Source: Ralstonia sp. NFACC01
Lineage (GTDB): Bacteria > Pseudomonadota > Gammaproteobacteria > Burkholderiales > Burkholderiaceae
NCBI RefSeq assembly: GCF_900115545.1
Contig: NZ_FOWV01000005.1
Location: 310,001-374,000 of the forward strand
Direction: 5' to 3'
DNA length: 64,000 nt
Below are positions 18,045-26,207 of this stretch, one piece after another. Position 1 is the first letter of the stretch; each line of letters begins with the position of its first letter. The notes below the pieces were generated by a model. That model saw only the letters and a program-made list of their open reading frames with translations, did not search any database and had not been told where the DNA came from. The translations under genes were made by a program, and so were the position numbers.

Positions 18045-18488
18045 TTATTGCATGCTGCCGGCAGCTTCAGACCGGCGTTCTCGACAAACGCGCTGGGCTT
18101 CACCCACCAGCGAATCGCACTGGTTGGCGCGATGTGACCAGAATGCGCGGTCTGAGGACGATTCGGCGGTCGTCTTGCCCTTGCCATGGCGGTGCGTGAC
18201 GTGCTTGTCGACCCACTTGTCGGTCTTCACATGCGCACGATGGACTTTCTGCTTGAGCGTGCCAGGCGTGGCTTCGGGTTGCGCGCCAGTGGCATTGTTG
18301 TGATAGCCGGGGTTGGCAGCGGCATCGGCGTTGCGCTGAACCTGGGTGCGCGGTCCTTCCATTTGGCTGTCGACGCCCGTCACTGCGCTGTGATCCTTTT
18401 GCTGGGCCTGCGCGGGCGCCGCGCCGATCCACGCGCAGGCGGCCACGGCGATCGCCGCAGCCAGACTCGACATCTTGCGTGCTTGCAT
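18045..18488 (-). CDS. Hypothetical exported protein
   Basis: 147 aa from ATG 18488 with AAGGAGAACG upstream. Signal peptide (ARKMSSLAAAIAVAACAWIG, cleavage near AQAQQ). The mature protein is polar, with a His/Lys-rich middle (KWVDKHVTHRHGKGK) and two cysteines at the C-terminus (NQCDSLVGEAQRVC). No family recognised. Confidence 0.7.
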   Translation of the reverse strand: MQARKMSSLAAAIAVAACAWIGAAPAQAQQKDHSAVTGVDSQMEGPRTQVQRNADAAANPGYHNNATGAQPEATPGTLKQKVHRAHVKTDKWVDKHVTHRHGKGKTTAESSSDRAFWSHRANQCDSLVGEAQRVCRERRSEAAGSMQ

Positions 18489-18655
18489 GCTCGTTCTCCT
18501 TGTTGTGAAACGGGGCGAACTCCACGACACGCATTCGGCGTGCCATCTTGCGCGTCCCGAACGTCACAATAGGAAAGCGGCAACCCGGCAGACAGTAGAC
18601 ATTCACTGAACCGTCTGTCGGACAAACGCTGTCAAGCCAACCTCAGATGCTGCAC

Positions 18656-19423
18656 TCAGGCGCGCATGAACAGCCAAACCGTCAGGATGATCCCGACGAT
18701 GACGACGAAGCCGCGCAGCACTTTTTCCGGCAGCCGGTGCAGCAGCCACGCGCCGGCAAATCCGCCCGCGATGCCGCCAATGCCCAGCGCCACCACGGCC
18801 GCCCAGTTGACCTGCGGCGAGAACGCAAACACTGCCACGGCGGATGCATTCATCGTCATGGCGAGCACGTTCTTGGTCGCGCCCGCCATGCGCACCTGCT
18901 GGCCGGCCACAGTCAGCGCCGCGAGCATCAGGAAGCCGATTCCGCCGCCGAAGTAGCCGCCGTAAATGGCAATTGCAAACTGTGCGGTCGCCAGCGCGGT
19001 GGTCGACATACCGGATGCCGCGTGCAGCGGTTTGCGGCGAAAACTGCCCCACGCAAACACGCTCGTCGCAAACAGCACGAGATACGGCACCAGCCTGGCA
19101 AAGAACGATGGCGGTGTCGCCAGCAGCAACAGCGCGCCGAGCACGCCGCCCACCAGACTGATGACAATGAGCTGCTTGAGCGAGAGGTGATGTTCGCCAG
19201 CATCGACGCCGCCAGCCAGTTTGCGCCCCGCAATCGACGAGGTGATCTGACTGGGGAACAGCGCGATCGTCGATGTCATGTTGGCGCCCAGCGGGTTGAG
19301 CCCCGCCAGCAGCAAGGCCGGAAACGTGATGAACGACCCGCCGCCCGCCAGGGCATTTTGGGCGCCGGCATAAACGCCGGCCGCAGCGACGAGCAGGGCA
19401 GTGGAAAACGGAAGCGTGGTCAT
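18656..19423 (-). CDS. TauE/SafE-family membrane protein
   Basis: 255 aa with about eight helices, a family linked to export or uptake of sulfonate/sulfite-type anions. Start ATG 19423. Two related halves: GAGVYAGAQNALAGGGSFITFPALL-like opening (seen as AAAGVYAGAQNALAGGGSF) and YGGYFGGGIGFLMLAALTVAG, each carrying the glycine-rich TauE motif. It lies 64 bp after the fused ABC gene on the same strand, possibly in one transcript. Confidence 0.85.
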   Translation of the reverse strand: MTTLPFSTALLVAAAGVYAGAQNALAGGGSFITFPALLLAGLNPLGANMTSTIALFPSQITSSIAGRKLAGGVDAGEHHLSLKQLIVISLVGGVLGALLLLATPPSFFARLVPYLVLFATSVFAWGSFRRKPLHAASGMSTTALATAQFAIAIYGGYFGGGIGFLMLAALTVAGQQVRMAGATKNVLAMTMNASAVAVFAFSPQVNWAAVVALGIGGIAGGFAGAWLLHRLPEKVLRGFVVIVGIILTVWLFMRA

Positions 19424-19487
19424 AAGTGGGGCATGCAAGGCGACTGGAATGACCGCGATGGTAATGGAACGCCCATGTGTACGCTCG

Positions 19488-21044
19488 TCAGCGGAGCGGG
19501 GCGTCGCTGCCGTGTCGGCGCAGCCACCATTCGGCCACCTCAAACGCGCCCTGCACGAGCAGCGCCAGCACCGCGGCGGGGATGGCGCCCGCGAGCAGCG
19601 TTGCACTGTCGTTGAGTGCGAGCCCGGTGGCGATGCGCTCGCCATAGCCGCCGGCGCCGATGAACGCGGCGATGGTCGCCGTGCCGACGCTGATGACCGC
19701 GGCGGTTTTGACGCCGGCCAGGATGACCGGCAGCGCCAGCGGCAGATCCACCACGCGCGTGCGTTGCGACGGTGTGAACCCCAGCGCCAAGGCCGCATCG
19801 CGCAGGCCATCGGGCACCTGCTCCAGCCCGACGATGGTGTTGCGCACGATGGGCAGCAGCGCATAGACCGCCAGCGCAATCAGCGCCGGCACCACGCCAA
19901 TCGACCCGACGATCGGGATGAGCATCGCGAGCAAGGCCAACGACGGAATCGTCTGCAGCACGCCCACGACGGCAAGGATCGGCTGCTTGATCCGGCGACG
20001 CGCGGCCATGAGGCCCAGCGGCACGCCCAGCAGCACGGCAACGCCCGTCGAAATACCCACCAGCATCAGATGTCGTTGCGTGAGCCGTCCGAGGCCGTCC
20101 GTCAGCCGGGTGAGGAATGCATGAGCCGGCGTTGCGGCCGGCGTACTGCCATGCCCAGCGAGAAACTGCCGCGCGGCTTCCGAGAACGACTGGCCTTCGA
20201 GTTCAACCGCCGCGTTCATCGCCACCATGTCGTCGCGCTGGATGCGCCCAGCGAGGGCGCTGATGGCCTGCCATTGGGCCGGGTGTCGATGCGCAACGTC
20301 GGCGCGGTACAGCAGCACGGCGTCGTAGCGCGGGAAGACGTGCGCAGGGTCGTCGAGCACACGCAGATGTTCGCGCCGGATCTTCGCGTCGGTGGAGTAG
20401 ATGTCGATCACGTCGACCTGCCTGGCGCGCAGCGCGTCGTAGGCGACGCCGTGGTCGAGGCCCGTCGGGTGTTGCGGCAGCTTGTAGTGCTGAGCAATGG
20501 CCGGCCAGCCGTCGGCGCGGCCGAGAAATTCGTGCGATAGGCCAAGCCGTAGCGCTGGGTGCGTCGCCAGATCGGCCAGCGTGCGGATGTGCTCGCGTTC
20601 GGCATCGGCGTCGCGCATGGCAAGCGCGTAGGTGTCTTCAAAGCCGAGAGGCACGCCGGCCGCCAGGCCCATCGGCGCCAGGCCACGGTTCACGTCGGCC
20701 AGCAGCGCGGCCTGATCGGGGTTGGCAGCTTGGTCTGCGGGTAAGTGGAGGATTTCGGCGGCGATGGTGCCGAGGTAATCCGGATAGACGTCGATGCTGC
20801 CGTTCCTGAGCGCGGCGAAGACGATGGCGGTGTTGCCCAGGCCCGGGACGTGCTCGGCAGGGCCGCGTGGGTTTGCGGTCTGCGTGAGGATCTCGCCCAG
20901 CACGTACGACTCGGTGAAGCGTTTGGAGCCGATCCGCAGTGATGGTTCAGCGAAGGCCGAGGCGCTGCACGTCAGCCAGCCCAGCGCAAGCCATGCCAGC
21001 AAGCGCCACAGGAGGGAACTACGGATCAGTCGCCGTGTATCCAA
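19488..21044 (-). CDS. Fused quaternary-amine/osmoprotectant ABC transporter: binding protein plus permease
   Basis: 518 aa. An N-terminal signal-like segment (LAWLALGWLTCSASAFA) precedes an OpuAC/ProX-type binding domain (LRIGSKRFTESYVLGEILTQ, VYPDYLGTIAAEIL, GLDHGVAYDALRARQVDVID). From about residue 300 a permease domain follows with five to six helices and the ATPase-contact loop GLEQVPDGLRDAALALGF. Relatives take up choline, glycine betaine or similar solutes. No ATG or GTG start fits: TTG at 21044 gives a clean signal peptide (MDTRRLIRSSLLWRLLAWLA) and overlaps the HD-GYP stop by 19 bp; a TTG further in is possible. No ATPase gene is adjacent. Confidence 0.82.
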   Translation of the reverse strand: MDTRRLIRSSLLWRLLAWLALGWLTCSASAFAEPSLRIGSKRFTESYVLGEILTQTANPRGPAEHVPGLGNTAIVFAALRNGSIDVYPDYLGTIAAEILHLPADQAANPDQAALLADVNRGLAPMGLAAGVPLGFEDTYALAMRDADAEREHIRTLADLATHPALRLGLSHEFLGRADGWPAIAQHYKLPQHPTGLDHGVAYDALRARQVDVIDIYSTDAKIRREHLRVLDDPAHVFPRYDAVLLYRADVAHRHPAQWQAISALAGRIQRDDMVAMNAAVELEGQSFSEAARQFLAGHGSTPAATPAHAFLTRLTDGLGRLTQRHLMLVGISTGVAVLLGVPLGLMAARRRIKQPILAVVGVLQTIPSLALLAMLIPIVGSIGVVPALIALAVYALLPIVRNTIVGLEQVPDGLRDAALALGFTPSQRTRVVDLPLALPVILAGVKTAAVISVGTATIAAFIGAGGYGERIATGLALNDSATLLAGAIPAAVLALLVQGAFEVAEWWLRRHGSDAPLR

Positions 21045-22234
21045 AGTTCGTTGAGGTCGGTCAGGCCCCAGTCGCGGGGTTCTTCTCGTGAGACGATCTG
21101 GTCGCCAGTCTGCGCCAGATCGATGAGTTCGGGCGCAATCCGCGTGCCCGACGATATTGAGAAGAATACCTTGACCGTGGGCGTGAGCAGCGCTCCCGGC
21201 GCATGCTGCACGACCACTGCCAGCCGGCCCGAACGCAGCCGGACCAGCGAGCCCACCGGATAGATGCCTACGCTTTTGACAAAGGCGTTGAACACCATCG
21301 GGTCGAAATGGTTGCCGCGCCATTCGACCATGCGCTGCACAGCGTAGGCGGCTTCCCACGCTTTCTTGTACGGGCGGTCGGACGTGACCGCGTCGTATAC
21401 ATCGCAGATGGCGCCCATGCGCGCAAACAGCGAGATGCCCTCGCCCGCGAGCTTGTGCGGATAACCGGTGCCGTCCATGCGCTCGTGATGGTGCAGGCAA
21501 ACGTCGAGCGCGATGTCGCGCATGCTGCTGTCGCCGGCCAGGATGTCGTGTCCTGCCTGCGGGTGGACGATCACGTGGCGGAATTCGGCATCGGTCAGCG
21601 CGCCGGGCTTGTTCAACACCTCGGGCGGAATCGCGATCTTGCCGATGTCATGCAGCAGGCCGGCCAGGCCCGCATCGCGGACTTCGTCATCGGACAGCCC
21701 CAGCTGGCGGCCCAGCGACACCATCAGCGCGCATACCGCTACGGAATGCAGGAACGTGTAGCGGTCTTTCGCTTTCAGGCGCACCAGGCTTGTCAGCGCG
21801 CTCGGGTGGCGGTCGACGGAGCCCGAAATGGCTTCCACCAACGGCAGTGCGTCGCGCGCTTCGATCGTGCGGCCCATGCGCGCGTCGGCAAACATGGCCT
21901 GCACGGCCACCTCGGCTTTGCAGATGAGGCGAGCGGCGTGGCGCATTTCTTCCGCATACGTGATCGGGCGGGGCGCGATATTGGCGTCAGCCGAGCAGGA
22001 AGGCGGTGCCGGAACTTCAGGCGCAGCAGGCGCTGCATTGGCGGCGGCCACGTCGGTGCCGCGCGTGGTGTCGATCCACACCTCGCGCACGCCGCTGGCA
22101 CGCAGGCGCTGCAATTGGGTGGCGTCTTCCACGCGAAAACGGGCCCGCCAGAACGGGTGGTCCAGCCACGAGCCGACAAATTCGTCGAGGTACATGCCCA
22201 CCCGCAGGTGTTCGATGGCGATGCGCTTGCGCAT
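21026..22234 (-). CDS. HD-GYP domain c-di-GMP phosphodiesterase with DUF3391 N-terminus
   Basis: 402 aa cytoplasmic protein expected to hydrolyse cyclic di-GMP. The N-terminal DUF3391 segment (RIAIEHLRVGMYLDEFVGSW) is followed by a low-complexity linker and the HD-GYP domain: SVAVCALMVSLGRQLGL, GLLHDIGKIAIPPEVLNKPG, the second metal site in CLHHHERMDGTGYPHKL (the GYP motif), and DVYDAVTSDRPYKKAW. All key metal-binding residues appear intact. It is upstream of and slightly overlaps the fused ABC gene. Confidence 0.92.
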   Translation of the reverse strand: MRKRIAIEHLRVGMYLDEFVGSWLDHPFWRARFRVEDATQLQRLRASGVREVWIDTTRGTDVAAANAAPAAPEVPAPPSCSADANIAPRPITYAEEMRHAARLICKAEVAVQAMFADARMGRTIEARDALPLVEAISGSVDRHPSALTSLVRLKAKDRYTFLHSVAVCALMVSLGRQLGLSDDEVRDAGLAGLLHDIGKIAIPPEVLNKPGALTDAEFRHVIVHPQAGHDILAGDSSMRDIALDVCLHHHERMDGTGYPHKLAGEGISLFARMGAICDVYDAVTSDRPYKKAWEAAYAVQRMVEWRGNHFDPMVFNAFVKSVGIYPVGSLVRLRSGRLAVVVQHAPGALLTPTVKVFFSISSGTRIAPELIDLAQTGDQIVSREEPRDWGLTDLNELWIHGD

Positions 22235-22396
22235 GTTGATGTTCAGAGATCAGTCCGTGGCGAAGCACGTTTTTTGCGCAACGGGTTCAAGGAAAGGCTG
22301 CCCGCCAATGGATGCGTTCTCTTTTATCGGACGGGCGTCCGGAGCCTTGAGGGAGGAAAAGTCCGGGCTCGCAATGTGAACTCTGCCGGTGTAGGC

Positions 22397-22421
22397 AAAA
22401 AAAAAGCGGCCAAACGGCCGC
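22397..22421 (-). terminator. Rho-independent terminator of the YTDG-repeat gene
   Basis: GCGGCC/GGCCGC stem with an AAAC loop next to nine A, which reads as nine T on the minus strand. It lies about 90 bases after the stop codon at 22509. Confidence 0.85.
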
Positions 22422-22508
22422 CTCGGTAATCCGGCGCCGGTGCCCACTGGGGCACCCGGCATCGGGGAGGGAGAGTGATACGGGTGATGCGGACAGCGGA
22501 TGGACGAC

Positions 22509-22781
22509 TTATTGACCGTCGCTGAACGGGTCAGCCTTGCCGACCAGGGCGCCGTCGGTGTACGGATCGGCCTTGCGCAGCGCGCCATCGGTGTACGGGT
22601 CAGCCTTGCGCACAGCGCCGTCGGTGTAGACGTCAGCCTTGCGGGCGCCGTCGGTATACGGATCAGCCTTGGTCACGGCTTGGCCGTTGGTGTACGGGTC
22701 TTTGCTTTGCACGCCGGCAGCGAAAGCGGGAATAGCGGCAACAGCGATCAGCGAGGCGAGAATCAGGTTCTTGGTCTTCAT
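22509..22781 (-). CDS. Small exported protein built of KADPYTDG repeats
   Basis: 90 aa. Signal peptide MKTKNLILASLIAVAAIPAF with cleavage near AFAAG. The whole mature part is six units of 9-12 residues based on KADPYTDGAxR: KDPYTNGQAVT, KADPYTDGAR, KADVYTDGAVR, KADPYTDGALR, KADPYTDGALVG, KADPFSDGQ. An Asp/Tyr/Gly pattern of this type could bind metal or stay disordered. The DNA repeats are similar enough to allow unit number changes by slippage. I do not recognise a characterised family. Confidence 0.75.
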   Translation of the reverse strand: MKTKNLILASLIAVAAIPAFAAGVQSKDPYTNGQAVTKADPYTDGARKADVYTDGAVRKADPYTDGALRKADPYTDGALVGKADPFSDGQ

Positions 22782-23188
22782 GATGGACTCCACAACAGGG
22801 GGGTGAGCATTGCCGCAAGGCAGTTTCGCTGCGGTGCGGCAACGCGATGGCATAAGCTTAGTCGTTGCTCGGAGGGTAAAAAAGCAGTTCTATTAAACTC
22901 TTTGTTCAAAAAATGAGAACAATTGTGACCCTTCAAGCACCGCAATCTGCACATAAGTCATTGAATTGCAATGAAAATGTGAGATGCGGGATAACCCTTA
23001 ATGCGAAGGTGTGACGGCTGGCGCGGGAAAAAATTCCTGCGCTGAAGTTCCTGATTGTTGCGTCGCATTACAGACATGGGGATTCCCCTCCCCTCGACCC
23101 CCCAATGTGGCGGCTAAACATTCGGCGTGGATGGTCGTTGATGCAGGTACGGGCGGCGTTTTCCGCCCCTTGCAGCAGGAAGGCCATC
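22782..23188. other. Intergenic region between divergent genes
   Basis: About 400 bases, locally AT-rich between 22850 and 23000. It must hold the promoters of the YTDG-repeat gene (minus) and the hypothetical gene at 23189 (plus). No RNA gene, long repeat or convincing operator was seen. Confidence 0.5.
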
Positions 23189-23995
23189 ATGTCCATCACC
23201 ACCGCTTCCATCGCCCGTTTTGAGATCGACGGCGTCGCTTATCAGGCGAGGCTGTTTGCCATGCCGTTCCATGTGCCGGAAAACGGCCGCGTGCGCGCAC
23301 ATGCGATCGGGCGTCCGGACATGCCGTTCAGCGGTGTGCACGTCCTGGCCAACTGGCTGAAAGAGCGCGTGCTGCCCGAAGGCGTGGGTTTGGTGATGGC
23401 CGATCGCCTGTTCTCGCACGGCGCGGTGGAGCAGTGGTCGGGCGCCGACGGCGCGCGTGCGGCCAAGGTGCTGTCGCAAGTGGCGCTCGGCAGCAAGAGC
23501 AGCCACCGCCTGTGGCGCAATACCGTGGCGGGTGGTTTCCGCGACGAGACCGCGTTTTTCCTGGGCGCTGCTTTTGTGAAGACCGATGCCTCGGTCGACG
23601 ACATCCGCCTGCTGGGCGACCTGATTCCGGCGGCTGAATGGTCCAGCGTGGCCGATGCCGCCTCGACCATGATGGGCCTGCATCTGTATCGCCCTGACGA
23701 GCCTGAAACGCTGGTCAATTGCGCGCTGCTGGCGCCGTCCTGGACGGAATCCGCTGTGGAACGCGCCGACGGCTATCGCGCACTCACGCTGCTGCATTCC
23801 TTTACCGAAGATGACGAGGTCATCCACGTCGACATCGAACTGCTGCCGCCGGGCCAGGTGGTGCTGCAAGTGGAATCCTGCTCGACGCGTTTCTCGGCGC
23901 GCTTCAACCCGGCGCTCCTGGGCCGCGACATGACCGACGCGCTGCTGCGCGACGCGCTGGCCTTGCAACACGGCGATCCGGCCAACCTCCACTGA
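23189..23995 (+). CDS. Hypothetical protein
   Basis: 268 aa from ATG 23189 with AGGAAGG just upstream. No signal peptide or membrane helix. Mixed alpha/beta composition: RFEIDGVAYQARLFAMPFHV, the block PDMPFSGVHVLANWLKERVL, and an acidic segment HSFTEDDEVIHVDIELLPPG. No family recognised. Codon use matches the neighbours, so it is a real, resident gene. Confidence 0.65.
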   Translation: MSITTASIARFEIDGVAYQARLFAMPFHVPENGRVRAHAIGRPDMPFSGVHVLANWLKERVLPEGVGLVMADRLFSHGAVEQWSGADGARAAKVLSQVALGSKSSHRLWRNTVAGGFRDETAFFLGAAFVKTDASVDDIRLLGDLIPAAEWSSVADAASTMMGLHLYRPDEPETLVNCALLAPSWTESAVERADGYRALTLLHSFTEDDEVIHVDIELLPPGQVVLQVESCSTRFSARFNPALLGRDMTDALLRDALALQHGDPANLH

Positions 23996-24114
23996 GCTTG
24001 CCAGCGGCTTTCGCCTGAGCGCTGCGCGACGCTGCAAGGCGCGCACTTCCACGGCATCATCTCGGCTTCCTGTTTTCGAAGCGCCGCCGCCCGACTGGCT
24101 CGCGGCGCATTCGC

Positions 24115-25295
24115 ATGCCTGCCTTTGCCGTCATCCTCTTCACGCTGACGCTCGATGCCATGGGCGTCGGGCTGATTCTGCCCATCCTGCCGAGCCTGCT
24201 GCGCGAGCTGGACCATACGGGCGATATTGCATTCGAATTCGGCCTGCTCATTGCGGCGTATGCGGCGATGCAATTTGTGTTTGCGCCGATTCTGGGCGCG
24301 CTGGCCGACCGTTTCGGGCGCCGGCCGGTGCTGCTGCTGTCGTTGGCGGGGCTGCGGTCGATTACCTCGTCATGGCACTGTCGCCGCACGCGTGGGTGCT
24401 GTACGTCGGCCGCGTGGTGGCGGGCATTACCGGGGCCAACTATGCGGTGGCGACAGCGTACGTCGCCGACATCACAGCGCCGGCCGATCGCGCGCGCCGT
24501 TACGGGCTGATGAACGCGTGCTTCGGCCTGGGGTTCATCGCTGGGCCGGCGTTGGGCGGGCTGCTGGGCGACTGGTGGCTGCGCGCGCCGTTCCTGCTGG
24601 CGGCGGCGCTCAATGGCGTCAATTTCCTGGTTGCCTGCTTCGCATTGCCGGAGTCGCGCCGCGCCGACCGTGCGCCATTTGCGTGGCGCGCGCTGCTGCC
24701 GGTGCAGTCGCTACGCCGCGTCGCACGTGTGCCGACGCTGTTGCCGTTGCTGGCTGTGCTGGCGATCATCGAAATCGTCGGGCAGATTCCGCAAACGCTG
24801 TGGGTCATTCACGGCGAGGCGCATTTCGGTTGGGCCACGCGCGCCGCAGGTTTGTCATTGGCGGCTTATGGGCTGATGCATGCGCTGGCGCAGGCCTTCA
24901 TGACCGGGCCGATTTCACGTGCGCTTGGCGAGCGCCGCGCCGTGGTGCTGAGTGTGATGATGGATGTGGCCGGCTTTGCGGCCATGGCCTGGATCAGCGC
25001 CGGCTGGATGGTCTACCCGACCATGGTGGTGCTGTGCATGGCCGAGATTGGCATGCCGGCGCTGCAGGCCATGCTCTCGCGCCAGGTCGGTGACCATGAG
25101 CAGGGCGAGTTGCAGGGCGCGCTGGCCAGCCTCGCCAGTGTGGCCGCCATGATCGGCCCGCTGGCGGCCACAGCGGTGTATGCGATGACCGCGCCGGTGT
25201 GGCCCGGCACGGTCTGGCTGCTCGGCGCGCTGCTTAACGGCGTGTGCCTCGTGCTGCTGATGGGCGGCGCTGCCAGGCGCGCCGCACGGGCATAG
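24115..25295 (+). pseudogene. TetA-like MFS efflux gene broken by a single-base frameshift
   Basis: Two overlapping frames together make one DHA1 exporter of about 393 aa. The first (24115 onward) holds LDAMGVGLILPILPSLLREL and the motif GALADRFGRRPVLLLSLAG; the second continues YLVMALSPHAWVLYVGRVVA through to the end and includes MPALQAMLSRQVGDHEQGEL, close to tetracycline pumps of the TetA(A/C/G) group. Restoring one G in the run at 24348-24351 rejoins them as LSLAGAAVDYLVMAL. Either a true inactivating deletion or a homopolymer sequencing error. The rest of the protein has no other damage, which favours a recent event or an error. Substrate need not be tetracycline. Confidence 0.8.
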
Positions 25296-25310
25296 CACGG
25301 CTCACGCCGC

Positions 25311-26132
25311 TTACTTGGCCGGTGTATTCCACGGATACGCCAGCCACGCATCAAAGCGCTTGGCGAATTCACCGCTCTCGGCGGTCTGCCGCAGCCACTG
25401 GTCGACGAAATTCTTGAACACCACGTCGCGCGGCAGCAGGTAAGCCTTCTCAGAAAAATCGAACGGCGCTTCGGGGTGCACGGCGCACAGCTCCGGGTGC
25501 AGCTTCTGCTGCAGCTTGGTTTCCACCGCGTCGGTCATCATCAGGTCTGCGCGGCCAGCGACGATCTCGTTGAAGATCGTCACGTTGTCCGGATACACGC
25601 GAATCTGCGCCTGCTTCAGATGCTCGCGCGCGAATTTCTCGTTGGTGCCGCCCGGGTTGACCACCGCGCGCACATTGGGCTGGTCGATCTGCGCCAGCGT
25701 CTGGTATTTCGATTGGTTCTCGCAGCGCGTGATTGGCGTCTTGCCGTCGCGCTGATACGGGATCGAATAGAACGCCTTCTTTTGTCGTTCCAGCGTGACC
25801 GACACCCCGCTCATGGCGATGTCGTAGCGGTCGGCCGCAAAGTCCTGCATCAGCGTCGACCACGTGGTCGGCACGATTTCCAGCTTCACGCCGAGTGCTT
25901 TGGCCAGGCGCTCGCCCATTTCGACGTCCAGGCCGATAAAGCGGCCATCGGCGGGGTTCTTGTAAGTAAACGGCTTGTAGTCGCCAGTGGTGCCGACGCG
26001 CAGCGTCCCACGCGCGACGATTTCGTCGAGACGGTTGGTGGCCGGGGTGGCGGGCGTGGTTTGCGCCAGGGCGGGTGCCGCGGCGCAGGCGCACAGCAGC
26101 AGGGCGCTCGTGCGGATGAAACGGTTCAACAT
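25311..26132 (-). CDS. pheC: Periplasmic cyclohexadienyl dehydratase-like protein (PheC type)
   Basis: 273 aa. Start ATG 26132 follows GGAGGGGATT; signal peptide with cleavage near PALAQ. It has the family-3 solute-binding fold, but matches Pseudomonas PheC along its length as I recall it: TLRVGTTGDYKPFTYKNP, DIAMSGVSVTLERQKKAFYS, QIDQPNVRAVVNPGGTNEKF, PDNVTIFNEIVAGRADLMMT, ELCAVHPEAPFDFSEKAYLL. PheC turns prephenate or arogenate into phenylpyruvate or phenylalanine in the periplasm. The alternative is a plain amino-acid binding protein, but no permease or ATPase adjoins it. Confidence 0.8.
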   Translation of the reverse strand: MLNRFIRTSALLLCACAAAPALAQTTPATPATNRLDEIVARGTLRVGTTGDYKPFTYKNPADGRFIGLDVEMGERLAKALGVKLEIVPTTWSTLMQDFAADRYDIAMSGVSVTLERQKKAFYSIPYQRDGKTPITRCENQSKYQTLAQIDQPNVRAVVNPGGTNEKFAREHLKQAQIRVYPDNVTIFNEIVAGRADLMMTDAVETKLQQKLHPELCAVHPEAPFDFSEKAYLLPRDVVFKNFVDQWLRQTAESGEFAKRFDAWLAYPWNTPAK

Positions 26133-26207
26133 GGAATCCCCTCCGGAAAAATCAAAAGCGCGGCCGCTTCGGCAGCCAAGACGGGCCGCGCCCATATCAA
26201 CGCCGGC

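Noticed and set aside
21045-21500. Extension of the fused ABC gene into the HD-GYP gene
   Set aside because: The extra residues read in another frame of the intact HD-GYP coding sequence and have no transporter features.
25311-26132. Amino-acid ABC transporter binding protein
   Set aside because: The fold fits, but no permease or ATPase is adjacent and several long stretches match PheC better.
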